A stretch of 64,000 bases of DNA from Isoetes taiwanensis (Eukaryota > Streptophyta > Lycopodiopsida > Isoetales > Isoetaceae). Location of the stretch: NCBI GenBank assembly GCA_021234155.1, contig JAJEKV010000027.1, positions 18,060,644 through 18,124,643 on the forward strand, read 5' to 3'. The position numbers and the translations under genes are program-made. Below, one piece after another: positions 1 through 11,946 of this stretch; positions within the stretch are counted from its first letter, which is position 1, and each line of letters begins with the position of its first letter. The notes under the pieces were generated by a model. That model did not search any database. It was not told where the DNA came from and saw only the letters and a program-made list of their open reading frames with translations.

Positions 1-1008
1 GTGGATGCGATATCGCTACTGCGGTGAAGCCTAAGTTTATAACGAAGGTATCGAGCAAGAGTTTGACAATCGATGGAGAGAGAGATGGATGTGGTGGTTG
101 ATCCATTGATGGAATTAGCATTTCTAATCCCCGAGGAAGGAGAAAATATAGATTTGATGAAGTAGCTTCTATCGAAGAAGAGGTAAAATGAGCATCCAAA
201 ACCGAGATCGAGCAATAAGGGAAAACCTCACGACGAGGAACCAAAATGAAGGAGATTTCTTTTTCTTCTTGGAGAAGGAAAAAGGAGTTTGAAAACTTTC
301 TCAGATATCCCTTCTCCTAATAAAACCATTGATTCAAATCCATTTAACTTCTAGGGGGTTACTGGGGAAGTTAGATTATGCAAAATGCACCTGATTAGAG
401 AATTAATGGGGCAAGTTGCAAAAACTATGATTGAGCAAATGCACACAAATAAATAGCTCAAGGACTTGGAAGCTGGATGGTTAAGCATGCACAAAGTTGT
501 TGGATACTTATCAAACAATTAGTGAAAAAAGCCTTGGGGCACTAATGTGAATAAAATACAGAAGATCATAGTGTCGCTCAAAGAGTCCCAAATGTTGGCC
601 AAACTAGTCAAGCTCTCAAGGAGCTAGAGGGCAGGGCCCGATCCAACCTCATCTAGACAGGGAAGGCGAGTTCATGGAATTTTATCAAATGAAAGAGGTT
701 AAGGATTTAGGAAAAGAGATCATCTAGAGTTTAAATGATCTAAAATCGTTGAACAAGCCATCCGGCGGCTTAGTTGGTCGTAAAACATATTTTTTAGGCC
801 ACCAATAAGAAGAAGGTGCGATAGAATGTTACATCATTGCAACTTAGGGATCTTTGCCCTCTTGGTGGAGTCCGCAGCATGGAGAGATGCTGAGGCTGAC
901 TTGATACGGACTTTTGCAAATTCTTTAAACAAGTATATCCCTACTACACTATGATGAGCATCATGCCCTAGAGTCAACTTAAGAGTATTAGACAAATTGA
1001 TCCTTAAC
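1..1008 (+). pseudogene. Ty3/gypsy-type gag leader and gag, copy 1 (badly broken)
   Basis: This stretch is colinear with 22,520-23,535 and 45,650-46,659, which are better preserved. In those copies the frame shows an acidic leader (EEGENIDLDEVAS), then a retrotransposon gag core with AASWW and KFFKQEYAPHYDEHHALSQL. Gag would coat retrotransposon RNA in cytoplasmic particles. Here the frame is lost many times by small insertions and deletions, often at CAG/CTG. No protease, RT or integrase of the gypsy type follows. The window edge may cut the leader. Confidence 0.6.
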
Positions 1009-1940
1009 GTGATCGATCCGAGACATCGGATCGCCATTCTAGAATGGGACGAAAGCATGCATGTCTTGCATGCATCGCGGGTGGCGCCCGTTTTGGTTGG
1101 GAGTTCGCCATTTCAGCGTTTATCCATCCCGTCTCATCGGGCGCTTCCTCTTCTCAGCGAGTGACCTTATTCTCTTTGTTTGGAACCACCGTGGAGGGGC
1201 TTTGCCTCACCGCTTAGCCAATTTGGCGTTTCTTTCATGCTATCCTTTAGGCCTTTTGGCCTTCGGCCCCGTGGACCTTCGTCTCCTCGATCCTAGTTTG
1301 TAAGGAAGTTCCTCGTAGTCCGGTGGTTTGTTGGTTTCTTGAGGTTCCATTCACAATCGCATCGATCGAGACATCGCCATTCTAGAATGGGGCAGCATGC
1401 ATGTCTTGGCGCGGCGCGCATGCCCGCTTTGGTTGGGAGTTAAGCTATTTGGTAGCGTTTACGCGATTCACGCCTCCATCGGGCTTCCTCTTCTCTCCAG
1501 CGGTACACCTTATTCTCTTTGAACCCTCCCTCCCCCCTTTATTGTCTTGTACACAATTTTACTACGTTTATCATGTTTTTCCACCCGGTACGGTGATGCT
1601 ATTCTCGGTATGTTTGTGTTTGTCACCGTTTATTTGTGTTGGTGATGTGCGTACGGGTTGGGCGAAGGCATCACGGTGCTTCTTCTTCCATGCGGGGGGA
1701 GGGGAGCGATTTCTATGCCTTTACATTTGTTCATATTCTCACAAGGCTTATCACTAGGTTTTTCCTCGAAACCCGAAAGGGCTGGTTTTTTTAATCCGTG
1801 ATAAACTTTCGCGTGTACATCAGCCCACTATCTATTAGCATTGTATTTTTTTGGGGTCCAAGTGATATAATTGGATTTTTCTCAAGTATTTTTCGTGGGT
1901 CGGGCTATTTGTTGGTTTCGCTAGTTCCATTCTAGAATGG
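1009..1940 (+). repeat. Two-unit insertion inside gag, copy 1
   Basis: Homologous to 46,660-47,617, where two direct units interrupt the gag frame. Each unit begins with a CGATCCGAGACATCGG-like string and is bounded by the palindrome CCATTCTAGAATGG, seen here near 1,036, 1,377 and 1,927. The gag copy at 23,535 lacks the insertion. Short open frames inside it (for example 1,061-1,303 and 1,401-1,757) match nothing I know and are probably spurious. Confidence 0.55.
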
Positions 1941-2400
1941 TATATTAAACATCCTTTAGGTATATTGGCAAGGATTACGAGATATCTCTTGCCTGATGCA
2001 AGTAAGTTATTATGAGGATGGTCTTAAAGATCGCTAGCCCTTCTGCACACATTAGGCAAGTATGTCTCGGACTTTAAGGCCTTATTCTCCTTGAACCCTC
2101 CCTCCCCCCTTCTTTGATGAAGGGGATGTATGAGAATAAAAAAGTCCATCCTAATTTCCACCATATGTTTAAGAATGAAAGTTTGTGGAAGATGGAAAAA
2201 TAAGTTGGGATCAAATGAATATCCTCAATTGCTTCAAGCATCATTTAATCTTCCTAGTAACGTTTTGGGGCGATTTTTAGGGAAGAAGTCTAAGCCATTA
2301 AACACCACTTATCACTAAAGGACATATGGCAAGATATTGTCCAAAAGCCACACAAAAAGAAAAGAAGGTGTTGATCCTAGCAAGAAGTAAGCTCAAACTT
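1941..2400 (+). pseudogene. gag C-terminal part with half zinc knuckle, copy 1
   Basis: Continues gag after the insertion. The better copies read LARITDISTRMQVSYYEDGLKD and end in GHMARYCPKPHKEKK, which resembles the second half of a CCHC knuckle (here near 2,318-2,370). The frame is broken at several points, and a stretch near 2,085-2,110 seems to be swapped in from the preceding insertion. That supports a mixed-copy consensus in this part of the window. Confidence 0.5.
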
Positions 2401-2960
2401 GACTTTTTCCAAAGCCTTTATATATATTGTAATGTATTTTGTAGATCCAATTGAGAAGATTGGATTTCCTTCCAAGTTAGTTTTTAGTTCTTGGTTTTGT
2501 TGGTTTCTGAGCTTCCAAGTCTTGATAAATAATTCGCCTTAGATCTTTATATTGAATAAGAGGGCTGAGCAAGGATCCTCTAGCCCCAAACCTTTTCATT
2601 ATGGTTCCGGATGGTCTTACAAAAGCTATCTTGTATCATCAAAATGTTGGCAATCTAAAGGGTTTGAGACTTCCGGATAATTTGAAATCCAATTGAAATT
2701 ATTGCAATATGCATAGTACCTTTAGCTTGTTGCGATGAGAAAACAATATTGAGTTCTTCATTGTTTCAAAAGTTAATAGTTTTAGTGATGTTTCTAGAAT
2801 GAAAACCTGGCTTAAATGTGAAGCTATGGAAAATAAGATATAGGGGATCAAACAGAAACATCCCTGATGCTTCAAAACGACATTCAAATAACCTTTGTCG
2901 CGATATTCCAAAGTGAAGTTCACTTTAGGGAAAAGTGGCTTTGAAATCTTCTAACACCAC
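2401..2960 (+). pseudogene. LINE reverse transcriptase fragment, copy 1a
   Basis: Parallels 24,010-24,600 and 48,090-48,710, where the frame pieces read LDFSKAF, RALKKIGFPSKLVDLVLGLN and RQGYPLAPNLFIM. These are typical of the palm region of plant non-LTR retrotransposon ORF2. It follows the gag remnant directly, so the two retroelement types are fused at DNA level. Frame broken; not functional. Confidence 0.55.
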
Positions 2961-3250
2961 TCATTCACCATAGTGGAGAACCCTCCCCGATATAATCGCC
3001 TCAGATATTGTCACAAAGCCACACAAAAAGTAAACTCAAGGTGGGGCCATCTCTACGCATCGCAAACAGACTCAAACTTGAGAGGGTTCACAAAGATCAC
3101 TATATTGTAATTCATGTTTTGTAGATGGACTGCATTGTTGAATCTCATCATGATCATCACCATCAAGTTAGTGGATTTAGTTCTTGGTTTAAATTAACGA
3201 GCTCAAGTTTCGTGTCGCCAAATTGTTAAAACCCGCTTTTTATTTTTCAA
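2961..3250. other. Mosaic of hairpin cassette and LINE RT sequence
   Basis: Pieces of two different repeats alternate within tens of bases: the cassette (TCATCATGATCATCACCATC, as near 48,950) runs straight into LINE sequence (AGTTAGTGGATTTAGTTC, as near 48,175). Elsewhere in the window these strings lie about 800 bp apart. I read this as an assembly or consensus blend of misaligned copies, though gene conversion is possible. Confidence 0.4.
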
Positions 3251-3780
3251 GTACGGTAGAAAATCTTCTCTTTTTTAATAAGATTTTAGATTCGCAAGGA
3301 TATCCTCAAAAATAAAAATCCTACATTATGGCTTATTTGACATTCAACTTCAACATTTTATCATCAAAATAAGTTGGTAATCTCAAAGGGTTTGAGACAT
3401 CCAGATAATTTGAACCAATTGAAATTATTGCAATATCTTGATAATTCCTTTAGCTTCTTGTTGAATGAGACAAACAATATTGAGTTCTTCACTAAAGCTG
3501 ATTAATAGTTTTAGTGATGTTTCTAGAATCTACTTCTATATAAAAATGTGTGTTTTTGGAGAGGCTTTTGATATGATTTGAATGTATGATTTCAATCAAA
3601 CTACCACTTTGTTTGGGATGCCATTGACACTTGGACATTGGCATTAAAACCTTTGGTTGGATATTATTAGTTGAGTTCAACATTCGAACTAAGTGGCTTT
3701 TGAGAATCTTCTATTGATCATTAATAATGGCGGCCTCATTCGACCATAGTGTTTGAGAACCCTAATTTCAGATAATTCTC
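3250..3780 (+). pseudogene. LINE reverse transcriptase fragment, copy 1b
   Basis: Colinear with 49,070-49,584: an AT-rich lead, then the part that in the better copy reads LQYADNSFSF and TTTLFGMPLTLDIGIKTF. It covers the RT catalytic strand and the region after it. Here the frame is broken, and after about 3,715 the sequence passes into the cassette text that begins CTCATTCGACCATAG. Confidence 0.5.
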
Positions 3781-3789
3781 AACCTTCTT

Positions 3790-5468
3790 TTTTTTTGAAA
3801 TTCACCTCCCTTTGCCTATTTTCCCCTTGCCATTTTTTTCTTTTTCATGCCAGGGGCCTTCCTTTTTAGCTTTCCCCGCTTGAAGGCATTCTTCCACTAC
3901 TCTTTTCCCAAGATCCTTTTCCTTTTTTCATGTTCAATTTTTTTTTTTCTGCCTTTGAACGACCTTTTCATCGCCCTTTAAATTCCTCGGTCCCCACCTA
4001 AGTTCCTCTTGATCACGTGCCCCTTTCTCCCCATCTTGATTTCTCCCCTTAAAAATCATGGATTTTAATCCCCTTCCCTTTTTCCGCTTTGTTTTTAACT
4101 GATTTTCCTTTGACGGAATTTCCAATTTTTGCATTAAAAAAAGTGCACATTTTTTCTTTCTTTGTGGACCTTTACATTTTCCCTTCCTAAACTAAGTTTC
4201 CCTTTCATATATGCCTAAGTTTCCATTCCCCTAACAACCTTTTTTGAGACTTTTTCCTTCTTTCCTATCCTTTTCCCCTTTTCCATTTCCACTTTCTTTT
4301 TCTTGTTTCTTTTTTTCCTTCCCATACTTTTTCCCTTTCTTTTTTCATTTTCACCCTCTTCCTCTTCCTTTTTTCTCTCGTGGCTAGTTTTCTCCTTCCT
4401 TTTTTTCCCTTTTCCTATTCCTTGTCCCTACCCTTTGTCTATTTCTAGGCTACTCAACCTTTTTCCATCCTTTCCTCCACCTTTTTATGGATTTCTTTCA
4501 AACTCCCACTTTTTTCACCACTTTGACACTGGACATTTTTCATTTTTTTCACCTTTCCTTTTTTTTTCTCCTTTTCTCGTTCAACTTTTCCCAACTAAGT
4601 TTTTTGCTTTACTTTCTTTTTCCCATGGACTTTGCAACCTTTTTATTATTTTCCCCACCTTTTCTTTCTTTCTTTTTTTTTTACTTCTCCTTCTTCTTTT
4701 TTTTCCTTTTCCCCCTTTCCCCTCCATTTTTTTTCTATTTCCTTTTATCTTTCCATTTTTCCTTTTCTCCTTCTTTTTTTTTCCTCTTACCTTTCTTTTT
4801 ATTCATTTCCTTTTCCCCTTTCTATCGTTTTTCCTTTTCCCTTTTTCCCCTTTTCCCCTTCCCCTTTTCCCCTTTCCCTTTTTCCCTTTTTCCCTTTCAT
4901 CGCTTTTTCTTTTTCCCTTCCCCCCTTCCCCCTTTTTCCTTTTCCTTTTTCCTTTCATCGTTTTTTTTCCTTTTCCCCTTCCCCTTTTCCTTTTCCCTTT
5001 TCCCTTTCTATTTTTCCTTTTTCCCTTCTCCTTTTCCTTTTCCCTTTTCCCTTTTCCCTTTCATCTGCTTTTTCCTTTTTTCTTTCCCCCTTCCCTTTTT
5101 TGCCCTTTTCCCCCTTTTCCCTTTCATCATTTTTCCTTTTCCTCCCTTCCCCTTTTCCCTTTTTCCTTTTCCCTTTTCCCCTTTCATCGCTTTCTCCCTT
5201 TTCCTTTTCCCCTTTTCCTCTTTTCCTTTTTCCTTTTCCTTTTCCTTTTCCTTTCCCTTTTCCTTTTTCCTTTTCCTTTTTCCTTTTCCTTTCTTTTTCC
5301 TTTTTCTTTTCCTTTCCTTTCCCTTTCATATTGAAGCCATAGTCAAGATGGGGAAATTTTAGTTGAAGACACGCACACATCATCTCCACCATTGGTCAAT
5401 CAAATCCCTCGACCGTCCGGATTGGGGCTCCATTGAAGACACGCTATAATTTTTATAATATAATAAGA
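3790..5468 (-). mobile_element. Helitron B, truncated copy with polypyrimidine tract
   Basis: The right boundary equals that of the complete Helitron at 49,585-51,537: AATAAGA followed by host TTACTATTATCTC, so the element's 5' TC is at 5,468/5,467 on the minus strand. Most of the body is T/C-rich on the plus strand (about 4,140-5,325). The 3' hairpin end is absent; about 60 bp of host sequence from beyond the insertion point stands on the left instead. Long open frames here, such as 4,303-5,334, are low-complexity F/L/S/P artefacts. Confidence 0.65.
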
Positions 5469-5600
5469 TTACTATTATCTCATTCGACCATAGTGCCTTG
5501 AGAACCCTCCCTGGATCAGAATCGTCTCAACTTTCGTTGTTGCTTGCCCCTTCACATGCCACAGAATCTTGCTGATGAGAAGTAATCTACTCATGCCAAG
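5469..5600. repeat. Partial hairpin cassette, left arm
   Basis: Host sequence to the right of Helitron B matches 51,538-51,665: the left arm CTTGAGAACCCTCCCTGGAT, then a stretch ending in CTACTCATGCCAAGG. After about 5,600 it diverges into unrelated AT-rich DNA, so the right arm is missing here. Confidence 0.6.
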
Positions 5601-8600
5601 GGCACAAGGCCCCCAAAAAAGAACTCATATAAATAATCACCATGAAAACTAATATAAGTGTGTTTTTTAATATAAATAAATTGTAATCTTAGAAAAAACC
5701 ATACGTTCTTCAAGGTTTTGTAGAGTCATTACTAGTTATATCATGATTTTGATACTAGTTCTATATCTTATACTAGTTTTTTAAAATCATCATTAGTTTG
5801 GGAGGTGGTTTTTTAGCCAATATTTTTAATACTATAATTTAAGATGATATCTAATGCTAATTTGTCATTAACTTATATGGTTTTCTAACATGATGTTAAT
5901 GCCCTACTTTTTTTTTATAAGTTCAAAAATCATGTTTGATTTTGCAAGATGGTTTTGCTATGAGTTCATTTATATGCTTATTAGTAGTCCATTCTGATAT
6001 GGTTTGTTGTTGCTTTTATTATACACTTGTTTCGATTCTTAAGTCAACACTAACCTTGAGCATAGTTTTCTATGTTTATTAGTAACTACAACTGCCATAT
6101 CTATGCTCCAGGTGTTTCATTATTTCTTAGATTCTGAACTAATATTATCTAGTGGTCGGTCAAGAATCTTCATACTAGTTGCATGATGTGGTTTCTAAAT
6201 CCATTTTTTTCCTTGTTTTTAGACGAGCAAATGGGTCAAGGTTTTAGGAATTTCAAACCTTTGTGGTTTGTGAAGTTCCAATCAGTAAAGGTACAAAATG
6301 GAGAATCTAATCAATGTCTAGTAATCCTAAGGAATGTGTAATCCTAAGGAATTTATTCTATTCTATTCTATTCCTTAACCACCGGGGCCTAACCAATTGG
6401 CCAAAACATTCAGATATTATGGGAAATCCTTCCCACCCTCTTATGGTGGTATCGGGGAACACCGCGAATAATGAGGTCACTCCAAAAATAAAGTACTATG
6501 AGCTACGTATTTCAATCCCTCGCCTCTGCATTGCAACGAAAAGTTCAACTTGCAAAAAGACTTTCAGGAGAACTAACAATTTTATTATTTGGTGTCGGCT
6601 CTATCATTTCTACTTTTAGAACAAGGCAAATGGGGTAGTTTTTTATGTTTTCAATGTAATGACAGAGAAACTGTCATTGGGAGTCAAATGGCGTAACATG
6701 AATTGAAGATTCAAGGATAGGACAAGGGAACTAGACATTGAAGTGGGGTCTAAGTTGTAGCCCTTTTCCAAGAAGGTGAGTCTAGAAGGCATAATGACTT
6801 CACGGAACTTCGAACGACATTGCCTAGGGAGCGAGAGGTGTTGACAACTTTTGCCAAGGCGTCCGGATATTTCATAGCTTCCTAAAGGCGGGAGGTATCT
6901 AAGGGGAGATATCTAAGACAAGAGAGGTCACGAGTGGCCTCTATCTTGTGGCATTTTCTCCTTTCTAGGTAAGAGCAATGCCTTTGCCTATGGATAAAAT
7001 TGTCTTGTATTGTTTATCTGTTTAGAAGTCTTGAGGGCAAACAAAAGACAAAATTGATCAAAATGCTCCCCCTTGAAATAAACTTGCAAGCTTTAGTTCT
7101 TCTAAAAACTTTTCTGAATTGGGTGCGGGTTTAAGGCCCCTCAAAGGATCTTAGGTCATCGACCATAACCACCATTGTCCAACATCTTTCTTCATCCAAA
7201 TGGGCGGTTAACTAGAATACATGCAATCTCTATTGTTTAGGCTATGCACAAGAAGCAATACATGTCACTTGCACAATGGACCACAAAAATCTCTCTGAAA
7301 TGCTGATCTCCACTATTCTTTACAAATTTGAATCTAATTTTATTATCTTCTAGGTCGAATACCTTTATGTTAATGGATGAACCAAAGACCATCACAACTT
7401 ATCCCAAATCTCCAAAAGTTAAAGGTTTGCATGAGAAATCATGAGAATATTTGTAATAAACAATTAGTGAAAGATACGACATTATTCCACTAGCGATAAG
7501 CGGCTATGCCTTCTATATCCTTCATCCTTAATTTGTGCGATTGTGCTTTCGCCATAGTAGTGGAGATTAAAGGTTCCATAGCGGGGAGATTGAGATTGGA
7601 AGCGTTGATAGCAGTGCGTAATTCTCACTAACAGTTCATTTCGTAAGGGAAAGTTCTTTGTCACCGGGCGTTCCCTCGGCCGGGCACATCGGACTCAGCG
7701 GTGCGGCAGCAGCAAACCCCGGGAAATTCCCATAAAAGTGGAATTTCTTCAACTAGAACTTTCCCTATTACATAATATTCATTTGACTAATCCGATCCAT
7801 TACTCTGTTACTTTGATTCAACGTTCTGTTTTGAATCCGAATTGATGATAACTGGACCAACAAACTACCGAAAAATAAAACAATCTTTGCTTAAAAAGGT
7901 GAGCAGCGAAAATTTAAAAAACAAAAAACGGAACACAAACCTAACCCCATTTTTTCCTGAAACGGCTTCTCCTAATGCGGCGTGGACATGGAGCAGTCGA
8001 GAGCTCTTCCCTGGATGCTCTGGGATCTTCGAAGTAGTCGATAAGGTGTTTGCACATCTTTTTGATGCCTGCAGATCTATTATTTAGTTTAAGATGCGAT
8101 TTGCATCTCCTCCTCTGCATTTTTTTCTTGTTCTGTTGAGTTTGCTCACCTCTGGCAGGTTTTACCTTGTTGTTCTTGCGGATTTATCAACATTCTTCAG
8201 ATCTAATATCTTGATATTCACACGGTATGATGCATTTTTCCATTACAAAAGATCTTTCTTTCCAGATGGGTAGGTTATGTCAGCGAAAACCACAAGGATG
8301 GTCTCGTTTTGAGTTTTCTTTTTCTATGCACTTTTTTTGTAAGTTTTTGTGGTATTGTAGGCTAGTTTTGAATTTCAGATGCTGAAGAATGAAGCGTGTA
8401 ATTGGCTACCTTACAAATCTTTGGTAATCCTAGAATGGTATTTATCTATCCAGGCTCTTGGAGTCTTTTGGTCTTCAGTGGACATTAATTAATTTTTTGT
8501 CCCTCCTCCCTGACTTTACAGGTCTTCAGTAGATTCTCCCTCCCTCCTATGTTTTTTCTTTTATGTTTTGTAGATCCTAAGGGTCCTTTGTAAACGTTAG

Positions 8601-8673
8601 TAAATTTCTTTGTCTTGTAACGTTATGATAATCTTTCTTTTCCTCCTGAAACTTGTGGGGTGATGTTTTATAG
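5601..8673. other. AT-rich DNA, no gene recognised
   Basis: Seen on both strands, this stretch has only short open frames without family resemblance (for example 6,314-6,619 and 7,842-8,087). It is not repeated elsewhere in the window, and CAG/CTG look normal in it. The part before 8,674 could hold introns or upstream exons of the VPS13-like fragment; I could not identify any. A short GC-richer patch lies at 7,660-7,735. Confidence 0.5.
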
Positions 8674-9217
8674 GTTTCTGATGATAGGCAGCCATGTGGA
8701 AAAATTCGTATAGCAACAGGCATGTTTTCCATTGGTGGCCATTCTGCAGTTGGTTATGCTGCAGGAAAGAAGTCTGTAAATTCTGATGCCAAAATCGTTC
8801 AGGTGGCATTTTCAGCAGATGGGCCTTGGACAAAGCTGAGGGTGGATTATGCTTCAAAAATTTGATATTTTAGAATAGGAAATGATATAATTGCATCTGA
8901 GATGACTACAAATAAGGATGCTAAACACTTTACTCTGAGAACACGTGTGGTGGTTAAAAATTGTACCAAGCTTATGGTAGATGTGTCTGCGTCAAGCGAT
9001 GCTGACTATGAAATGCCAGTTGCGTTATTGTCACATAGTAACTCTGGCAAGGAGATGGAATATAGTCAGTCAAGTCTGGAGACGTCTGCAGTGGAGGAAG
9101 TCTTTGAAAATGAACGATATCAGCCAATGTTTGGATGGGGAAGCTCTTGGCCAGGTCATTTATTGCCAACTGATCCTGGTCGTTGGGAGTCAAAGAGACC
9201 TGACAGGCTCTTCTCAG
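8674..9217 (+). pseudogene. VPS13-like lipid-transfer protein, single exon fragment
   Basis: One reading frame runs from an acceptor (TTTTATAG before 8,674) to a donor (CTCAG/GTATTT at 9,217/9,218), about 181 codons. It contains FENERYQPMFGWGSSWPGH followed by LPTDPGRW, which I recognise from the region after the repeats of plant VPS13-type proteins; these bridge membranes and move lipids at contact sites. An in-frame TGA at 8,863-8,865 breaks the frame between two well-conserved-looking halves. The rest of the very large gene is not seen nearby. Either a captured fragment or, less likely, one exon with a sequencing error. Confidence 0.55.
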
Positions 9218-10556
9218 GTATTTTCTAAAGTCTGCTGTATGCTCATCTTTTTACTTCTCACTCCTCCCTTGCTCCTCCTCTCTTGGTTCAAAATGTTGTA
9301 TTTAATTTGTATACCCTCCAGGCTTTTAGTACAGTAGACATTAATAAGCCTACTTTCCTTCTTTTGTTCCTTTTTGGTCTTTGATAGAGACGCTAATAAA
9401 TATTTTAGCCTCAAAAGCTTCTGATTTTCTTTAGTGAGGGCATGTCTTCTCACCTTTAATTTCTATCTAAGCAGCATAAATTGCCAATTTGGAAGTGGGG
9501 TGGTAATATTTCTTGCATTTTCAAAGGTGTCACTCTGGAGCTCCGGTTCTTGCATTGTCTTCTTGTTACTTTGATTTGTTTTCTTTGAGCTCATAATTTG
9601 TTGTAAAAAGATTTCAAGCTGTGGATCCTCGTTCTTTTTTTGGATGACTACATGGCAGTTCCCTATTTCTTTTCCGTTTCTCTTTGCATTTTTAAATGCT
9701 AAAACCAGACACCACTTTTCACTCTGGATTAGCATTTGTCTTTACCCCGTCATTTTCTTTATCTTATGCGTGATTCTAAACTGTCCTTTTCCAGGATTAT
9801 TGTTCCAGTTATAAAGGATCTAATTAAAATGACCTTACATATCTTTCCCTTCCATTTTAGTGCACAAGGTACGCTCCTTTCGAAGGCAGTTGCTCAATTT
9901 GACTTTGTTTGATTTAATTCATTGTAAAACACATGGTAAATTGTGGGTTCAAATCCCATATGTTTACATTTCCATTGCAGTAGCAAAATTCGCTACTGCA
10001 GCATTACTAAACTTGATGCGTTGATGTTATGCAAAATATCACTCTAAACCATCTACATTTACCATATTGTTTTGTAAAACTAAATCAACTATATTTACCA
10101 CATTGTGGTACTATAGTAATTAATTACTATCAATCATTCATGTGTGATCAAATATTATTTTGCTAAACTTGATATATTAAGCATCAGTACATGTCACATA
10201 TTAAAAGCGGTTAATATAGCCACTTAATATTACCATATTCCAATATCGATTATTAACCACTTAATATTACCATGTTCCAATATCGATAAAAATAGATGTG
10301 ATCAAATATCATTCCACTAAACTTGACATATAAAGCACTAATACATATCATATGTTTTAAGCTGTTATAAAGACCAACTACAACTATCATGTTCTAGTAC
10401 CATGTCAAAAAATAATGCTTGTTTATCACGTTACGGAATCGTAATGATGAACCACATTGCATAAGTAGATATGGTTTGTAAACTTTTTGGCCCACAAATG
10501 CGTATTGATTTTAAAACTTGGTTTTCTCTAAGAAATCAATACAAAAAGATCATACT
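9218..10556. other. AT-rich DNA with short imperfect duplications
   Basis: No coding signal. Around 10,205-10,290 a unit of about 37 bp (CCACTTAATATTACCATRTTCC core) occurs twice. A longer imperfect duplicate sharing GATCAAATAT and CTAAACTTGA occurs near 10,147 and 10,300. A lone tRNA B-box-like string at 9,947-9,963 has no A box. Confidence 0.5.
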
Positions 10557-10559
10557 GAT

Positions 10560-10800
10560 TCAATTTTGGGGGCCTTGTGGGGGCCAAACAGCCACAGACC
10601 AGTTGAGACGAATCTGATCCTGAGGAGGGTTCACAAGATCACAACATGTGATATTCATGTTCAACATTTTACCTAATTGCCTTGAGACAGATCTCATCAT
10701 CATCATCACCATCACCTCGATCGACCTAAGTACCTTGAGAACCCTCACCCGTCGGAACCATCTCGACTTTTCGTTGTTTGCTTGCCATGCGGTGGAAGTT
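10560..10800. repeat. Hairpin cassette, right part, copy 1
   Basis: Matches 24,737-24,937 and 48,835-49,035: GGCCAAACAGCCACAGACCA, the right inverted arm GAGGAGGGTTCACAAG, then an ATCATCATCACCATCACC stretch and CTTTTCGTTG. The left arm of the pair stands at 5,490-5,530, about 5 kb away, suggesting the intervening DNA was inserted between the arms. Confidence 0.6.
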
Positions 10801-10829
10801 CTCATATCGCGGTTTCTATAATGTCGGAG

Positions 10830-11510
10830 GTAAGAGCATACTCTAATTTCAAACCAAAGTGGTGACGAGCTTTGTCCATCCCATATTTGTTGGAGAATAC
10901 CCTCGCTTTGATGGAGAACCTCGTTCTAGTCGGGATTAGGACATCTCTCCTTCGTGGTAATGCCTAAACATATAGTTTGAACATTGCTTTAAAGCATTGC
11001 ATACCAGCTCAAGGACTTTACATAATTGAGCCGGGAAAACTTCAGCCGTCGGTTGACATCCATAAAGCTCATGAACATTCTCATAGGTAAGATGAGTAGC
11101 TTGCATTGCAACACTTTAGAGCATTAAAATCACCAAGAATGACATCTCTCAGAGTATTTGGATTGCGAATCATCGGATCGTTCATTCGTGATCCATCATA
11201 TTTGTCAAAAAGGAGATGATGTAGGTAGAAAGTAACATCTTGGCAATAAATCGGCTCTACCATTTTGAGCAATGGAGCTTGACTTCGATTATATTTATCA
11301 GCTTTGTGATGTGCAACACATGAGTTATGCATAAAGGTATGGGACACCCTTTACGGCATGAGAAAGTCACCCAAGCAACCTAAAAGCGGTAGGGATGTAT
11401 CATTAGTTGTGCATTCTTGCATATTGAGAGCTATGGTAGCGGTATGTCCATTCTAGAAGTCAATAAGATGAATCATTGATTGTACATTTGTACAATCATC
11501 ATTAGTGTTG
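10830..11510 (-). pseudogene. LINE endonuclease (EEP) fragment, copy 1
   Basis: Minus-strand translation shows RDVILGDFNA, the GDFN catalytic strand of the endonuclease/exonuclease/phosphatase fold with which non-LTR retrotransposons nick target DNA. The copies at 26,174-26,810, 39,615-40,218 and 52,017-52,676 are cleaner. This one has lost bases around the motif. It lies opposite in strand to the LINE RT pieces of the same unit, so it is not part of one continuous ORF2. Confidence 0.6.
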
Positions 11511-11946
11511 ACGTGGAGTAAAACACATGAATTATGAAGTTACCTAATCTTGAGTTACCCCTATGTAGAGCCTTAGGAAGATATAATATAGTTACCTTAT
11601 ATTCTACTTATGCATGATCATGGAGGTACATTAAGACCTTGTATAACAAATGAAAGTTTGTGTAGGGGTTTATTGTGGTAATGCCATGTGGCATCGATTC
11701 CACTGAACAATCGATTCCACGAACATCGATTCCCCTATGTGTCTATTGCTTATCTGCTTCAATCTACATAGGAAGCTCAACAATCTAGCTCATAAAACGT
11801 TTACATGACTTGTAACAAGATGTTAAATTTTATAAAATCAATATCCATCGATTACAAAGAAACAGGATTCCACAAGCGGTTCTAATAGCGAGGCATGTGG
11901 TTCCAATCACGTATTACAAGTTCATAATGGGCATCTTTTAAGTGCA

